NCBI GenBank assembly: GCA_963082875.1
Contig: OY720098.1
Location: 14,818,001 to 14,882,000 of the forward strand
Direction: 5' to 3'
Origin: Corella eumyota
Lineage: Eukaryota > Chordata > Ascidiacea > Phlebobranchia > Corellidae
DNA length: 64,000 nucleotides
Shown in pieces: positions 1 to 13,400 of the stretch. Under the pieces are notes generated by a model. That model had not been told where the DNA came from and ran no database searches. It saw only the letters and a list, made by a program, of their open reading frames with translations. The position numbers and the translations under genes were made by a program. Within the stretch, counting starts at the first letter, position 1; each line of letters opens with the position of its first letter.

Positions 1-75
1 TAATGTTACTCTAAGTTTAGGTTGCGCATTTAACCCCTCCACATTGAGGATAAAGATATATACAAAAATAAATAA
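1..75 (+). repeat. tRNA-derived SINE, 3' end only (cut by window edge)
   Basis: Holds the shared 3' part of the family: the GTTACTCTA..TTTAGG block, then a GAGGATAAAGATATATA tail followed by A-rich sequence. The tRNA-like head would lie to the left of the window. Confidence 0.8.
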
Positions 76-219
76 AAAAAAGTAACAACATTCCAATACA
101 ATAATTTAATTTCTTTGTTTTTATTTAAACCTTTTAATCAAGTTTGTAATTTGGCCTATTAAAGCTTAAGGAATGCCTACTATGGTTAAAAACTATGCAA
201 AGATTATTGTTTTTTGTAG

Positions 220-3200
220 ATTCCTAATTACTATGTTTATCATCTAAGAGAAAATCTTGGTTTTATGGAAGTTTTATTTTCTTTTTATACTACAAAAGAT
301 AAAACTCTATATAATGCTGGTACTAAAATTTTAGTTGAAATTTTAAATGCTAGTCCAGATGCGAAACCATTATCCCTGCACACTGTTAAAGGATTAGGGT
401 ATTTATAAATTGTGTATCATAATGCTAGTTAACATAAGATAGTCTTTTGGTATACTTTCTTAAATAATTTTTTTATATATTTATTCTTGATGTGTAAAGG
501 TCGGCTTTACAACCCAAACTTAGAATAACATCAGTTTCCCACCCAGTCTTAAGTGAGGTTTGGAATATTATAAGTTATTTTGCCTGATAATTTAACTGGT
601 GACTAAGTGACAGCTATTTATAATGCTATACTTAAAGGCATTACAGACAGGAGGCCGGGGGATCGAACCTAGTACCTCATGTAGTTTAAAAAGTTTTCTG
701 ATCACTACACCAAGCTGCCGTTTGTATTAAATCTTTTTAATATTATTAACTTTAATAAATTTTGTAAAAAACATTTTTTGCCTAAAAAGTTACGACATTG
801 TAAAATTGTTGTTTGTTTTAAATTAAATGAGCGATTCCAACATTAATTTTTGTTAACAGGCAAGTTATGCAAGATGTTAATGGTTGTGCACAGGCTGCAT
901 TTTATCAGGTTTTATTTGTTGTGTTATCGGAAGTCGAACTTTTTCTCGACATACATAGCTCACTTCAAAAACATGACGAGTTTTTATGTAACACACCATT
1001 GCATATATCAGGATCAAATCATGGTAAGAACTGTTTATATATATTTTTTAAAGGTCAAATGCGCGACCTAAACATAAAGTAACATCAGTTACTCCGACCC
1101 AGTCTAGAGTTGCCTGTGACTGTTTCGGATATTATAGAGACTATAATTGCCTGGCAATTATGCTTCTGATTAAGGGCTGGCTCAGCAGGAGTTTATACCG
1201 TTTATAGCGGCTACTTTAGAGCACTACAACATGAGAGCAGTGGGGATTGAACCCACTACCTCATAATGGTGTAGCAATTTTTGTCGGTGCACCACAATTA
1301 ATAGTTTTTTTATTTTAAGGATTTGTCAATTAGACAATATTTATATTGTTAATTTAATGCTCTAATATAATATAATTTATGTTTATGTTTAGAGTTTCTA
1401 TTGAGTACAAATGGGTTTTTAAAGAAAATGTTTCAAATTTCTTCTCGTCAAATTAAAGATATTTCACAAAATGAATACAGGGAAATGTTATTCATATTTT
1501 CTCCTCTTTCCTCGAACTTAAATCAGTTGGTTTTAAATTCTTTAATTTCAAGTGCTGGAGGTATGTAACAATTTTGTAGTTGTTTAATTATAGGTAGAAT
1601 GGTTGTTATTTAATTTTATATATATATAATGATATTTTATTGGTTTGTAATAAACACTCCATAAACTAGGTATAATGTTTTTTAAATGACTTGTACCGTA
1701 CAGTTTTAGAAAAAACTTAAAACAATAGAAAGTAAGCAGTACTGTAAAGTACAAGAGATAATTAGCTAAGATCTTAAGTACAAGGAAAAATTTGGAAAAA
1801 CTGTTAAATACAAGAAAAAATATTCAAGAATTGTAAAGTTAAAAAGAGAATTACTGAGGAGAAAAAATAAATGAGAACTGTTAAGTACTAGAGAGTGTTA
1901 GGCAAATCAAGCGAGATAGAATTAGCAAATGTCGCAAAAGACGAGAGTAAATTTAGGAAGTACCGAAGAATATGAGAAAGAATTTTATAGAAACTAACCA
2001 AAATACAATAACTAACTTACTAAAATATTTTTTTTATTTATGTAGACAATTTGTTGCATAATGTTGTGTTAGGAAATGACAGGCGCATTCGAGAAAATAT
2101 ATTTTTTATTTTGAGCATCTTAATTGCTGGAAAATTTAAAGAACAGGTATTTTTTTTTATTTGCTGATTTTCTATTTTATTAACTAAATTTATTATAGTA
2201 AAGTTTCAGTTAAATTGTTGCATTAGGTGTTTGCCATGTTTTACTATAAAAATCATGTGTTATACTTGAGTTCAGATATGATACAACTACCGCAAAAATA
2301 AAAAGAAAATTACGCAGCTCATTCTTTGTAAACTTAAAAAATGTAAAAGTATCATGATTTATCAGATTTTTTTGACAACTTTTTTTTTAAATTATTTTTG
2401 TTTAAATTTTAATTAATTGAATTTTTTTGTGTCAAGATTCAAGAGATGATTTCAAAAACTAACTTTGTACAAAGATTAGATAAAATAGTAGAGGAAGTCA
2501 TCTGGAATAACTCAGCTTTAAATTATTTTGAAGATAATGCCGATGAGGATAGATGGAGTCAGGTAAGATCAATTATTTCAATTCATCATTAGGTCTGGTA
2601 TTTTTAATATTTTTATTTGACAATTAACTGACTGTCAAAAATCATTTAGTAGGTTTTTTTTTGAACTAACATATTGGGTAAACTGGTCATAAATTTATCT
2701 AAAACTTGGTTATTCATTTCGCTTAAAATTTATTATAGATTTAGTTTTACTTATTTACTGGGTAATAAAATGAATCAATGCAAAAAATACTAATATTTTT
2801 AGTAAACCATTTTTATTTATTTATATTAATTGTTAACCACCAAAATTTGGTTTAAGAGTCCTCTGTTAAATTATCAACAGCTCAAAAAATAAAGGCCATT
2901 TTTTTGGAATTTAAATCAGAATTAAGACTGGTGTTGTTCATTTTTTTTGTGATACATAATTTTTTTATATTACAACACTACAATTTAGTAAAGATATCTA
3001 AATTAAAATTTTTTCAAAATTATTTTACAGCAAGACTTTTTGCGTATTCAATTTTTAAGGCTTCTTCACATTGTATTTGACAGCCATAAAAATCGATTTT
3101 TGTTTTTATCCAAAAAAGAACTTACAAATCTACGAACAGTAACAGGTAAGCGAAAACTATAACAAAACTTTTATTTATTTTAAGTTAATTAATTCTTGAT

Positions 3201-6200
3201 AAAATTTTAAGCTAAGCGGGGTATAAAGGAGCATCCTTGTTTGAACAATTTTGATGTTTCCGTTCTTACTAACAAGCCAAAGGGGATATTAAGTGTAATT
3301 ATTGAAAAACTTAAATTGGAACTGAATACCTCTCATATAAGGTTTTGGATATTGCGATGTTTAGAATCTTTCTTAAGGGGTAATTCGAAACAGTTTTGTC
3401 AGTATTTCCTGTTGGAAAAGAATTTACTTGAGGTAAACTTTAAAAATTGTTATTTTTTTGTTTTTAGAGTCTGGTTTAAAAAAATTGTTAATTTTAGTGA
3501 AATTTTTACTACAAAGTATGTGGTGGTAATAAAGTGACAAGTCTTAACGAAAAATTCTATGTAAAAAGTGGCATCTTATGTTTTTTTGCCAGTATTGACA
3601 CTGTTTGTAGTTTATTGCAATCAGTGTTGTTATTTGTAGTTTTTTTCTTTTCTATATATATACCCCTAAGAGGACCCTTACCAAGTAAGGGTGTGTTATT
3701 GGGACGTGTATAAGGTATCTGTGAATGCCAAGCTCAAGGGCGAATAGTTTGGCATTGGTGCGATGTAGACCCGAAACCTTTTGGCTCGCAGTCCGATGCC
3801 ATGGCAGTTCTCCACACTACTGGAATATACACTAGTGTTCTTATTTGTAGTTCTTAGTAATTTGTAATTAAAAAGATTTGAAATTTTAGTACCATCTCAA
3901 AATCTATAAAAAATAAAAACAACTTTATGGTGCGTTGGTAAATTATCTCAAAAATTTGTTAGTTGAAGTTGCGACCATATTATGACAATTAAAATTCAAC
4001 CATAAAGCAGGCTAACAACTATAAGTATTATTGTTTTTATTTTATATATTTTAAAAGTTTGTTATTATGTTATATGTATCAAAGTCATTAAACAACAAAG
4101 TATTTCTTATTTTTGTTTGTGTAGGACTCCTTAAATATGTTAATTTGTGGTGGACCTGAAAAAAATAATGTTAGACAGGGAAACTTCGATTTCCTTTCGA
4201 TGCTCATTCACAAAAATATTGATGCCATTCGACGTTGTGAAGCAGTGCTTGATTGTCAAGCCAAGGTAGTTATTTTTTGTACCTATTTATTAAAACTATT
4301 TTCTGTTTATCAGATTTAGTTTAAATAAATTCAAGCCATTACCTAAAGTTTGTGAAGTATTACCAAAAGTAGCCTGTCAACTTCATCAACTTAAACTTGC
4401 TTTGTTTTAATTTTTAAAAACACCAACTTTAATTAAAATAGGCTATCATTAAAATTGAAGTATATCATATATAATATGGCAAAATATAGGTTTTTATGAA
4501 AAATTTTTATTCTGCCAAAAAACACAAAAAATATTTTAAAAAATACTAATAAATGGCAAAGATAGAGCAAGTTGAAAAAATACTAATATAACCTTAAAAT
4601 AAACCGTGGGCCGGCACAATATTAATTTAATGCTTTATTGATTATTTAAAATTTTTTGGTAAATATTTAATAGCGTAATAACAAGTAAAACAATAATCTT
4701 TTTTTAGTTTAGTTTGTTGTTGCTTGCTGTAAAATATGATTTAGTAGATTCTAACACATTTATTCGAGCAATTATTTTAACAAATAATCATATCAAAACT
4801 ACTTTTTCTTCCGAAGCCGGCAATGGTAATTATTTAAATTTAAAAATTTTTGTATTTTTAACAATATTATGTAAATATTAAGTCAAAGATAATTGTTAAA
4901 CCTTATGGAAAAAATATTTATATGCCTTTTCCTACAAGGTAAACTTAACAGCCTTAATGAAGGTAGCAGTAGTTGTCCTGCTCAGTTTTGAGTTGACTTT
5001 GGCACTTTGCTATACACTATTGATTATAACTATCTGTAAAATTCAACAACTGATTGGTATTGGCTTAAACAAAGTTGGTTTAGTGTTTGGTGCCTTATTA
5101 ATGGCACTACAGCATGGGTGCATTTTCTGCATCTTTAAATTTAAGTATAACTGTTTTCTAGTAACTTATTTATTCCTCAAATTTACAGTTGTTATTTCAT
5201 CATCAAAGTTACTTAAACATTTTTCATCAACAAATAAAATGATTGAGGTTGCAGCTTCATTGTTATCTCTTCTAACTGTTCCTACTATCTCTCAGGTAAG
5301 TTAAGAATATTAGAAGTTTAAAATTACATTAAAAAATTTAAAAAATACATTTTTTTTGAAGTTGTTATTTTTAGGGAAATGTTAGTTGTTTGAACACCAG
5401 CGTTTTAATATTGGTCTTAGCTCATCAGGAAGGCAAAATTTCTGTGTAAGTTTAAGTTTTGTTTTTTGACATATTAACATTTATTTGTGGTTGAAATTTA
5501 TTGCGCATTTTGATGGGTTTTTATATATTTATTTATTCCTGGTGTGGTAAGGTCGACTACATCACTGAAACTTAAAGTAACATTAGTTACCACGCCCCAG
5601 TCTCGAGTTGCCTTTGGCAGTTTGAAATATCATAGATTATAACTGCCTGATAATTAGGCTGCTAATTAAGTGTTGGTTGAGCAGATGTTTACACTGTTCA
5701 TAGCACCTTAGTTAAGGATGCTTCAGCATGGGAGCAGTGGGGATCGAACCCAGGACTTCATGTAGTAAAGTCAAGTGTTTTAATCACCACACCACGCTGC
5801 ATAGATGTTATTATTACCAACATTTATCAACAATTAAATTGCTTTGCCATTTAACTTTATATTGTATTTACAACTTATAGATATCTTCAACAACTATTTG
5901 AAATGCATGGCGGTATATTTATGTTTAAGAACCTTAAAACTTTGTTGACTTTTTGGATTGAACATTATTCTCTTTCATTTAAGAAATCAGATTGTGAATC
6001 TTTAGAATCGGTAAATCAATTTTAATTTTTTACCATTATTTTTTTTGTGTGTTCTACAATTACATATACCTGTATTTATTGGGGTGTAAAAATGAGTATT
6101 TCTAAATACAAGTATGTATTACATATACCTGTATTTATTGGGGTATAAAAATGAGTATTTCTAAATACAAGTATGTATATACATAGTACAACTCTGTTTA

Positions 6201-7006
6201 AAAAGCATTAAGCAACTTAAAAATATTACTTGAATGTTACTTGTACAACAACTAACCAAACATTTGCAATCCAATAATAAGTATTTTAAAATTTGTATAA
6301 TAAAACATGGAACAAAAATAAGGATTTGTCGTTTTACATATTTCCCAAGCATAACTATTCATACCCAATTAATTAAAAGCATGATAAATATTTTTTATTT
6401 TTTATATCTGTATCCACAACCTAAACATAGAGTTACATCAGTTACTCTAACCCAGTCTCGAGTTGCCTTTGGCGGTTTGGAATATTTTAGATTATAATTG
6501 CCTGATAATTAAGCTGCTAATTAAGTGCAGGCTCAGCAGGAGTTTATACTGTATATAACGCCTTACTCAAGGGCGCAACAGCATGGAAGCTGTGGAGATT
6601 GAACCCTAGACCTTATGTAGTGTAGTAAGTGTTCTGACCACTACACCACAAATGTGTTGCGCATTATGCTTAAATTAAAAAAATCAATTTATGTAATTAG
6701 ATTTCTAATTGGATTGACTCAATTACGAATCAGAATAAGATTTTTACATCCCTTGTATTTATTTATATCTTTATTTTATTTTCATTTAAATATGTTAATC
6801 AAATTATTTACAGTTTTCGGTGCTTAAAGTACAAAATATTTTATTAAAATAATTTTGTTTAGGGATCTGGCATTAAATTTACTCAGTGGAAGTCAGTTGT
6901 GGAAGTTCTTCTTAATTCTAATTCTTCAGTGAAAACTTCGCTTGATTATTATATTTCTAATAATTCTTCAACATCAGTTAATTGTCATTTTAGTAGAAAC
7001 AACTAG
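220..7006 (+). CDS. TRPC4AP: TRPC4AP (TRUSS) homologue, 5' end missing
   Basis: TRPC4AP is a helical-repeat substrate receptor of the CUL4-DDB1 ubiquitin ligase (known for C-terminal degron recognition), also described as a TNF-receptor and TRPC4 partner. Exons read as 220-398, 860-1023, 1393-1560, 2046-2146, 2437-2562, 3031-3145, 3212-3432, 4125-4265, 4708-4825, 5189-5295, 5375-5445, 5881-6010 and 6863-7006; frame holds throughout, giving 594 residues against about 800 in vertebrates, so roughly 200 N-terminal residues are off the window. Diagnostic matches recalled from the human protein: IQFLRLL at 3043, RFWILRCLESFLRG near 3341, VSCLNTSVLILVLAH at 5381 (human VSCLNTSLVILMLAR), and the WKSVVEVLLN C-terminal block. 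The stop is TAG at 7004-7006 and an AATAAA lies at 7080-7085. Introns carry several antisense SINEs. Identification is confident; the 5' boundary at 220 is only the first exon visible. Confidence 0.9.
470..720 (-). repeat. tRNA-derived SINE, near full length, antisense in TRPC4AP intron
   Basis: Reads on the minus strand from a CGGCAGCTTGG head at 720 to the TATATA tail near 470. The B-box-like segment lies around 660-670 as its reverse complement. Several scattered substitutions make it a middle-aged copy. Confidence 0.8.
1036..1296 (-). repeat. tRNA-derived SINE, antisense in TRPC4AP intron
   Basis: Retains the GCGCGACCTAAACATA block, the CTCAGCAGGAGTTTATACCG block and the ATTGAACCCACTACCTCAT tRNA-like arm, all as reverse complement. 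The terminal GGCAGCGTGG head is eroded. Confidence 0.8.
3623..3855 (-). repeat. second tRNA-like SINE type with 22-bp target-site duplication
   Basis: The element (about 3645-3833) reads on the minus strand: a tRNA-like head with GCATCGGACTGCGAGCC and a B-box-like GGTTTCGGGTC, ending in a T/A-rich tail at the left. It differs from the abundant SINE in this window. Direct repeats flank it, AGTGTTGTTATTTGTAGT at 3623 and AGTGTTCTTATTTGTAGT at 3834; extended to 22 bp they differ at two positions, as expected for LINE-driven retroposition. Confidence 0.7.
4940..5165 (-). repeat. ancient degraded SINE inside TRPC4AP intron, accidentally open on the plus strand
   Basis: The order of remnants matches the antisense SINE: GAGTTGACTTTGGCA, GATTATAACTATCTG, a GGTTTAGTGTT stretch, then GTGCCTTATTAATGGC and CACTACAGCATGGG. 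It is heavily diverged. It sits just left of the TRPC4AP exon that starts at 5189 and happens to be open in the same frame as that exon. Confidence 0.6.
5521..5800 (-). repeat. tRNA-derived SINE, near full length, antisense in TRPC4AP intron
   Basis: Complete order of blocks from the head at 5800 (ACCACACCACGCTGC) to the tail near 5521, with the B-box reverse complement GGGGATCGAACCC near 5740. Confidence 0.85.
6062..6179. repeat. 59-bp tandem duplication in TRPC4AP intron
   Basis: Two adjacent 59-bp copies starting ACATATACCTGTATTTATTG at 6062 and 6121 differ at a single base in the part I compared (GGGGTGTA versus GGGGTATA), so the duplication is recent. Confidence 0.9.
6402..6650 (-). repeat. 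tRNA-derived SINE, antisense in last TRPC4AP intron
   Basis: Carries CCTAAACATAGAGTTACATC, CCCAGTCTCGAGTTGCC and CTCAGCAGGAGTTTATACTG blocks and the tRNA-like arm to CTACACCACA; the extreme head GGCAGCG is lost. Confidence 0.85.
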
Positions 7007-7429
7007 TTGTTGTTACTTTATAAATTATAGTTGATTTATTAATTTGAATGAACCATTATTTATTAAAGTGATTTTTTATAATAAATGATGTATTCTGTAT
7101 TTTGATTTTAAAATAACTTACAAATAATACCAAAAGCTTTTATTGTTAATATCTATTTAAAACTATACTAAATAATGTTAATAATTTACTTTATTACGTT
7201 GTTAGTTTTGTGTTTTATAAAAAGTAATTATAAATAAAGTATTTTTGATTTGACGTGAATTATCTTTTTTATTTTATAATAATATATATTGTTTTTGAAT
7301 ATTTATGCACTTTTTTCTAGCATTTTATTAATTTGTAAAAGGGTTGTTTTAAAATACTTTACAGATTTCATAGGAAAAATATATATTATTGTAAACTAAA
7401 TTTTAAAGTTTTAAACAAAACTGTGTAAA
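7007..7429. other. TRPC4AP-REV1 intergenic gap
   Basis: 423 bp of very AT-rich DNA between two genes on the same strand. It holds the TRPC4AP AATAAA at 7080-7085 and presumably the REV1 promoter; I see no recognisable promoter element. Confidence 0.7.
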
Positions 7430-10400
7430 ATGGGAGGAAGAAATCCACTTCGAGTTAAAGCGGATGAAGATGACGGAGGGTGGTCTTCGTTGGGAGGATA
7501 CATGAATGCGAAAATCGACAAATTAAATCAACAATTTAATGAAAAATGTAATAAGTTGGAAAAAATTTCAAATCTTTTTGAAGGTAATGCAAATTTCTTG
7601 TAAAATCTTAATTTTTTTTGTAAGCTAACACATATACAATTTTGTTTATTATAAAGGCATAGCTATTCATGTAAATGGATACACATCTCCCACTTCTGAT
7701 GAACTAAAAACTATAATGGCTCAACATGGTGGGAAATATCATTCTTATTATTCAAGGTTTAATAAAGTGTTTAATATTTTGCCCGCTGAGGTAGATTTAG
7801 TTAATAAACACTCACAACTTTACATTCCATTTATTATTAAACATTATTTTTTAAATTTTATTTTAAAATTTACCGGTTTTTATTTTTTTAGTACGAGTAC
7901 AACACATGTTATTGCATCCATACTTCCCCGGTCAAAAATCAAAGAGCTTAAACCCAACCAAAAGGTTATTAAACCAGAGTGGATTGTGGATTGCCTTAAA
8001 GAACAAAAAATACTTCCTTTACAAAACTACTATGCGATTGGTCCACAAAAATCTTCAATTGTTGGTTTCATTGATAAGTCTAATGGTGAATATTTTTAAT
8101 ATTATCTCAGTTAAAATAAAGAATTAGTTTTATTAATTTAGCTTCAAAATACACTTTGCTGTGATTTTGTTTAATAATATTTTTTTTTAGTAAAATCTGG
8201 ATTGGTCACCACTAGTGTTGTATCTCCAGCAGAAAATTTATATGATAAACCGAAAGAAACATTAACTAAAACTACAAGGTATTTTAATGTTTAGTGGAAA
8301 AATTAATTTTATGGCTTTATAATTATCCATACCCAGATTTAAAACATAATTTGGATTACTTGTACCTACTTTACGGTCCTCGCTGAATTTTTCTTTTATT
8401 TTGCAATCGTTAAAAAAACCCTTACACTTTCATTATATTTAAAAATGATTAATTTATTTTTAAGAACAGTTATTACCCCAACAGCGGATGATAGTTTTTT
8501 GTCAGAATTTTATGCAAATTCTCGACTTCATCATCTGTCAACTTGGAAGACAGATTTAGCTGATTTTGTCAGGTTCATATACTAAATACTAAAAAAAATC
8601 AAATACTAAATATATAAACTTGTTTTGTTATGGTGAAAAAAAAAATTATCATCATGATTTTGTTAAGGTCATTATCGGAACAGAAAAATTATGAATTATC
8701 TGGAAGACAAAGTTTAATGAAATTGGAAAAAATAAATGGTAGATTCTGATTTTTGAGTCAAATTTAAGAAAATACTATTTTAAATATTTTTTGTAATGTG
8801 AAAAGAATTCTTTCGCAGGCTAAAACATAAGGTTACATTTGTTAACCGGAACTATTCTTAACTTGCTTTAGTACAACCATATTGATAATATTGATTGACA
8901 ATTAAACTGCTGATTAGTTTTGAATAAAATTATAAAAAGGTTGTACTGTTTATAGCGTGTTACTTAATGGCATTACAATGAGACAATCGAACCTATAAAC
9001 ATATTTCAAATAAAAGTTTTCTGACTGCTAAATTACTTTTCGTGTTGTTTTTTTAACACTGGCACATGTTTTAACAGTCAGAACACCTGCTACACTTTAT
9101 GAGGTTGTAGGTTCGATCCCCACTGATTTCATGATGTAGCACTCTTGAGTAAGGCGCTTTAAACAGTATGAGTCCCTGCTGAGCCAGCACTTAATTAGAA
9201 GCACATTTCTGGCAATTATATTAACTGATGTTACTCTATGTTTAGGTCGTGAAGTCGACCTTTCCACATCGAGGATAAAGAATTTAAAAACACATCTATG
9301 CCAACATTAGTAGTAAAGTAAAAATTTGTTTATCAAAAAAATTTTTGTTTAGATTTTGAAAAACAATCAAAACTTGATTCAAAATGCATTATGCACGTTG
9401 ACATGGACTGTTTTTTTGTATCAGTTGGTTTACTTTCAAGACCTCATTTGGTTGATAAACCAGTTGCTGTTACTCATCATTTAAATACTTCACCTATACA
9501 AAAAAGGTATTCCAATACAGATTTAGACTTTGAAAAGAAATGGTATCAAGATAAATTAGATCACTCCAAGACAAAATCTCAGTCACATGAAATAGAATCA
9601 AATAAAAATAAGTATGTCAAAAAAAATTAATAAATGTTTTTTGATGTGTTTTAAATAAAAATTACAGCATTCATTATAAGTTTTAAAAAAAGAAGTTTTT
9701 CAAGTACAATTTGTGTTAATTTTTTATCTTTCTTTTGTTTTAAGCACCACAAGTAGTGATAATAGTATACAATCCTTTTCGGATATATCATCATGTAATT
9801 ACATAGCGAGATGCAAAGGTTTAAGAAATGGAATGATGTATGGAAAGGCAAAGGAACTTTGTCCAGATCTAGTGTAAGATTTTTGTTTTGTTAATTTATT
9901 TGATAATTTTTGTCATTTCTATAAGAATTTAAATTCAAGTTTAATCTTTTTTTTTAATTTTAAATTAATTAAAAAAATTTGAATTGTTTAAGGCTAAAAT
10001 TGCAGCCTTATTGCTCTCTTAAGAAAGGTGTTAAAGCTCTTTGATTATGCTAGCCTAAGAACCAATTAACTTATGTATGAAAATGATAAAAGTAAATTTA
10101 ATAGGAGTTTAAATGATAAAAATTTAAGGATTAAAGTACTTCTTTTTGCATTAGGAATATATTAAAAATTAAATAAAGAATAAGTTATTAATTTGTATAA
10201 ACTATATGTTTTTGCAGAGCTATTCCTTATGATTTTGAGGCATACCATGATGTCTCAAAACAACTATATTCTATTCTGTGCTCATACACCCATTCAGTAG
10301 AAGCTGTCAGTTGTGACGAAGCATTATTAGATGTCACAAAACTTATCACAGATTCTGGAATTTCCCCTTTTACAGTAGCAAAGCATATAAGAAACAACAT

Positions 10401-13400
10401 AAAGGAAAAAACTGGCTGCAATGCTTCAGCAGGTCACAACAAGGATATATATAATGTTTATAAATGTTAAAGTTTTAAAGTTCGTATTGAATCACTAACT
10501 GATTTTGGGCCAACTTTAATTTAAAAAATTCATTTAATATATTTTAAAAATTAGGTATTGGACCAAATATAACTTTAGCTAAGATGGCAACCCGAAAAGC
10601 TAAACCAAACAACCAATATTACATTAAAAATAACGAAGCCCAGTCATTCATGCTGGATAAAGTTGTTAAACAACTGCCTGGAGTGGGTTATGTGACATGT
10701 AAGTTAAAATTGGATATTTTATAAGCAATCTTGTTTATGTTTTAAAATAATATCAAGTTTATGTTTCTTCAAAAATCTATGTAAACGTAACAAGAACAAT
10801 TTATATATATTCTTTATTGGGATCATAAAACGATTATTATCTGTTATTACACATTTAGTAATTATCAAGTTAAGGTATTAAAGAATTTTGTTAAAGAATC
10901 ATATAAGTAAAATTTAATTGGAAAAAAAGTAATCCCTCATTCAAGAATAGTAAACTTTACTTAATCTCAATATATTACAATATTTCTAGTAATAATTATT
11001 CAAGTTGATAGCATCATTTACTATAAAATATAACCTTTAGCATCTAGACTGCATGACATGGGAGTAAAGACATGCGGTGATTTACAAAATATTAACATCC
11101 ACACGCTGACAAAAGAGTTTGGTGTCAAAAGTGGTCAGAAGTTGTTTGACTTATGCAGAGGAATTGATAAAAGAGAGGTATAAGGGATTGATGTCAACTT
11201 ATTGATGGTACTAAGCATTTCTTTTTTAGAATGTACAGTATTGAGTTTTGGGCATTTTTAGGAAAATTTCTTACATAAATATATTAATATTTATTTAATA
11301 TTTGGATAGGTATCCCAATCTAAGGAAAGAAAATCTTTTTCAGTTGATGTAAATTATGGAATTCGACTTTCCAGTATCGATGAAACAAAAACTTTTTTTC
11401 TGAATTTAGCCAAAGAGGTATATTAAGGTTTACGTAATAACTGTAATATAGAATGTAATATATTTTTGCTAATTGATTAAATTGATAGCTTGTTCATTGT
11501 AAATTTTAATGTGTGTTTTTTATAATGATTTGGATATTTTTTATTTAACTTTGAAATTTTGGTGATTGTGCATAATTATGTTATATGGTATTTATGTGTT
11601 TAAAAATAGATTTTATTTAAAAAATGATATTATATTATGTTAGTTTGACTCTTCCATTTTGAGTTTGAAATATAGGGGTTAAATAATTTTTGCAAATAAA
11701 ATTAACTTAACAAGTTTTGCTTTAATTAGTAGTATTAGCACAACTAAAAAAATCGACATTTGATTTTAGGTTTCAAACCGACTTCAAAAGGCTGAAATGA
11801 AAGGTAAAAAGCTAACCCTTAAGTTAATGGTAAGACAAAAAGATGCACCGCTCGAATCAGTTAAGTTTGGTGGTCATGGTATTTGCAATAGTTTATCCAG
11901 AAGTAAAAATCTTGATTCGTTCACCAATAATTGTGATGTTATTGCAAAGGAAGCATTTGATATTTTGTTAAAACTTAAGCAGGTAAGAAAACAAAATATT
12001 TTTTTTATTTTAAGAGATTTTTGGCATCAGGGAAAAATAATGTTTTAAAATTTGTTTTTATTTGTCCAGTTTTTAGTAAATTGATTGGCTTTACAAAAAT
12101 TATTCCTGTTAATTTGCTATGATCCCAAGGCTTATAAATTGGACATACACGCATATAATTTGTTTTAATTTATATAAATTTTTTAATTAATATTACTATA
12201 AATTAATTATGTTTTTAAATTGTAATAGATAAGTGTGGCTGATTTAAGAGGAGTTGGAATTCAAATTACTCACTTAACTTCTCAATCAAATTCAACCAAT
12301 CAAACCATGTCTTTGCATAGTTTTATGACAACTGATAAAAAGTAAGTAAACATTCATATAAATTTAAAAATAAAATTGTTAAGAATGTTAAAATTTTATT
12401 TTTAGAAAAAATAAAGATTTGGAAAACAATAAAAAAGTTTTTAAGTCTGAGCTTGGTACCAAATCAAGTGTTAAAGTCATTGACTTAACTTCACCAGAGG
12501 TTACTTATGTTTCTAAGATTTTTATTTTTTGATACTATGTCCTAAACAAATAAAGTAATTACATTAGTTTAATTTACTTTTCAATATTATGTTTTTGACA
12601 TTTACCAAAGTAGAACTAATAAACAACCTTAAATATTATTAATATAGTTAAATATAATTAGTTAGGTTTTACGTATAAAAATTAATAAAAATATAAAGTA
12701 AAGAAAGGATATTTTGTCTTTATATAAACCTTTACAGATTTTTTTTTGATCAAAGATGTATTTTATCGGATAAATTGTTATGTTACTTTTTTTAATTGTA
12801 GATCAATTCATTACAAAACAGCTGCAATGCGGAGGAATTTATTGAAAATATTTTAAAACCTGAAAAACAAGTTGAAAATTCTAGCCTCAAAAAAAGAAAA
12901 AAAATGATAAAACAATCGCCTATTAAATTAAAAACTTCCAGACTATCAAGCAAAAACTCAAGTCCTTTAAATAGTCCGAAAAAATTAATAACAGACATGT
13001 TTAAAATTGTTAGAAAATCTAAAAAGGAGTCAAAACAAATTGATCCTGTTATTGTAAAACAGGAAAATAAATTAAAAGTAAAAGAAGAAATTAAAATACA
13101 AGGTTTGTAATATTGGATTTTGCCTTTTGTAGTTAGTTATACAAAATCTTAATTAATAAATGTGTTAATTTAATAGAAATTGCTGATCAATCACCTACCT
13201 TAGGTGATGCACAAACAGTAGAAGAAGCTCGGGAAATTATAAAAAATTGGGTTGCTGTTTTTAATCAAGACCCCCCTTTGGATTTTGATGTAAATGATCT
13301 TATAAGGTATTTTATATTGGTTTATTAATTGACTATTAAACATTTTATTTTACATATTTTAGTTTAAAAGTTGTGTTTATTAAGCTTTTAATATTTCTAT

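Noticed and set aside
4957-5304. 115-residue hydrophobic open frame, at first taken as a whole TRPC4AP exon
   Set aside because: Homology to TRPC4AP begins only at 5189; the upstream part has the block order of a degraded antisense SINE, so it is intron that happens to stay open.
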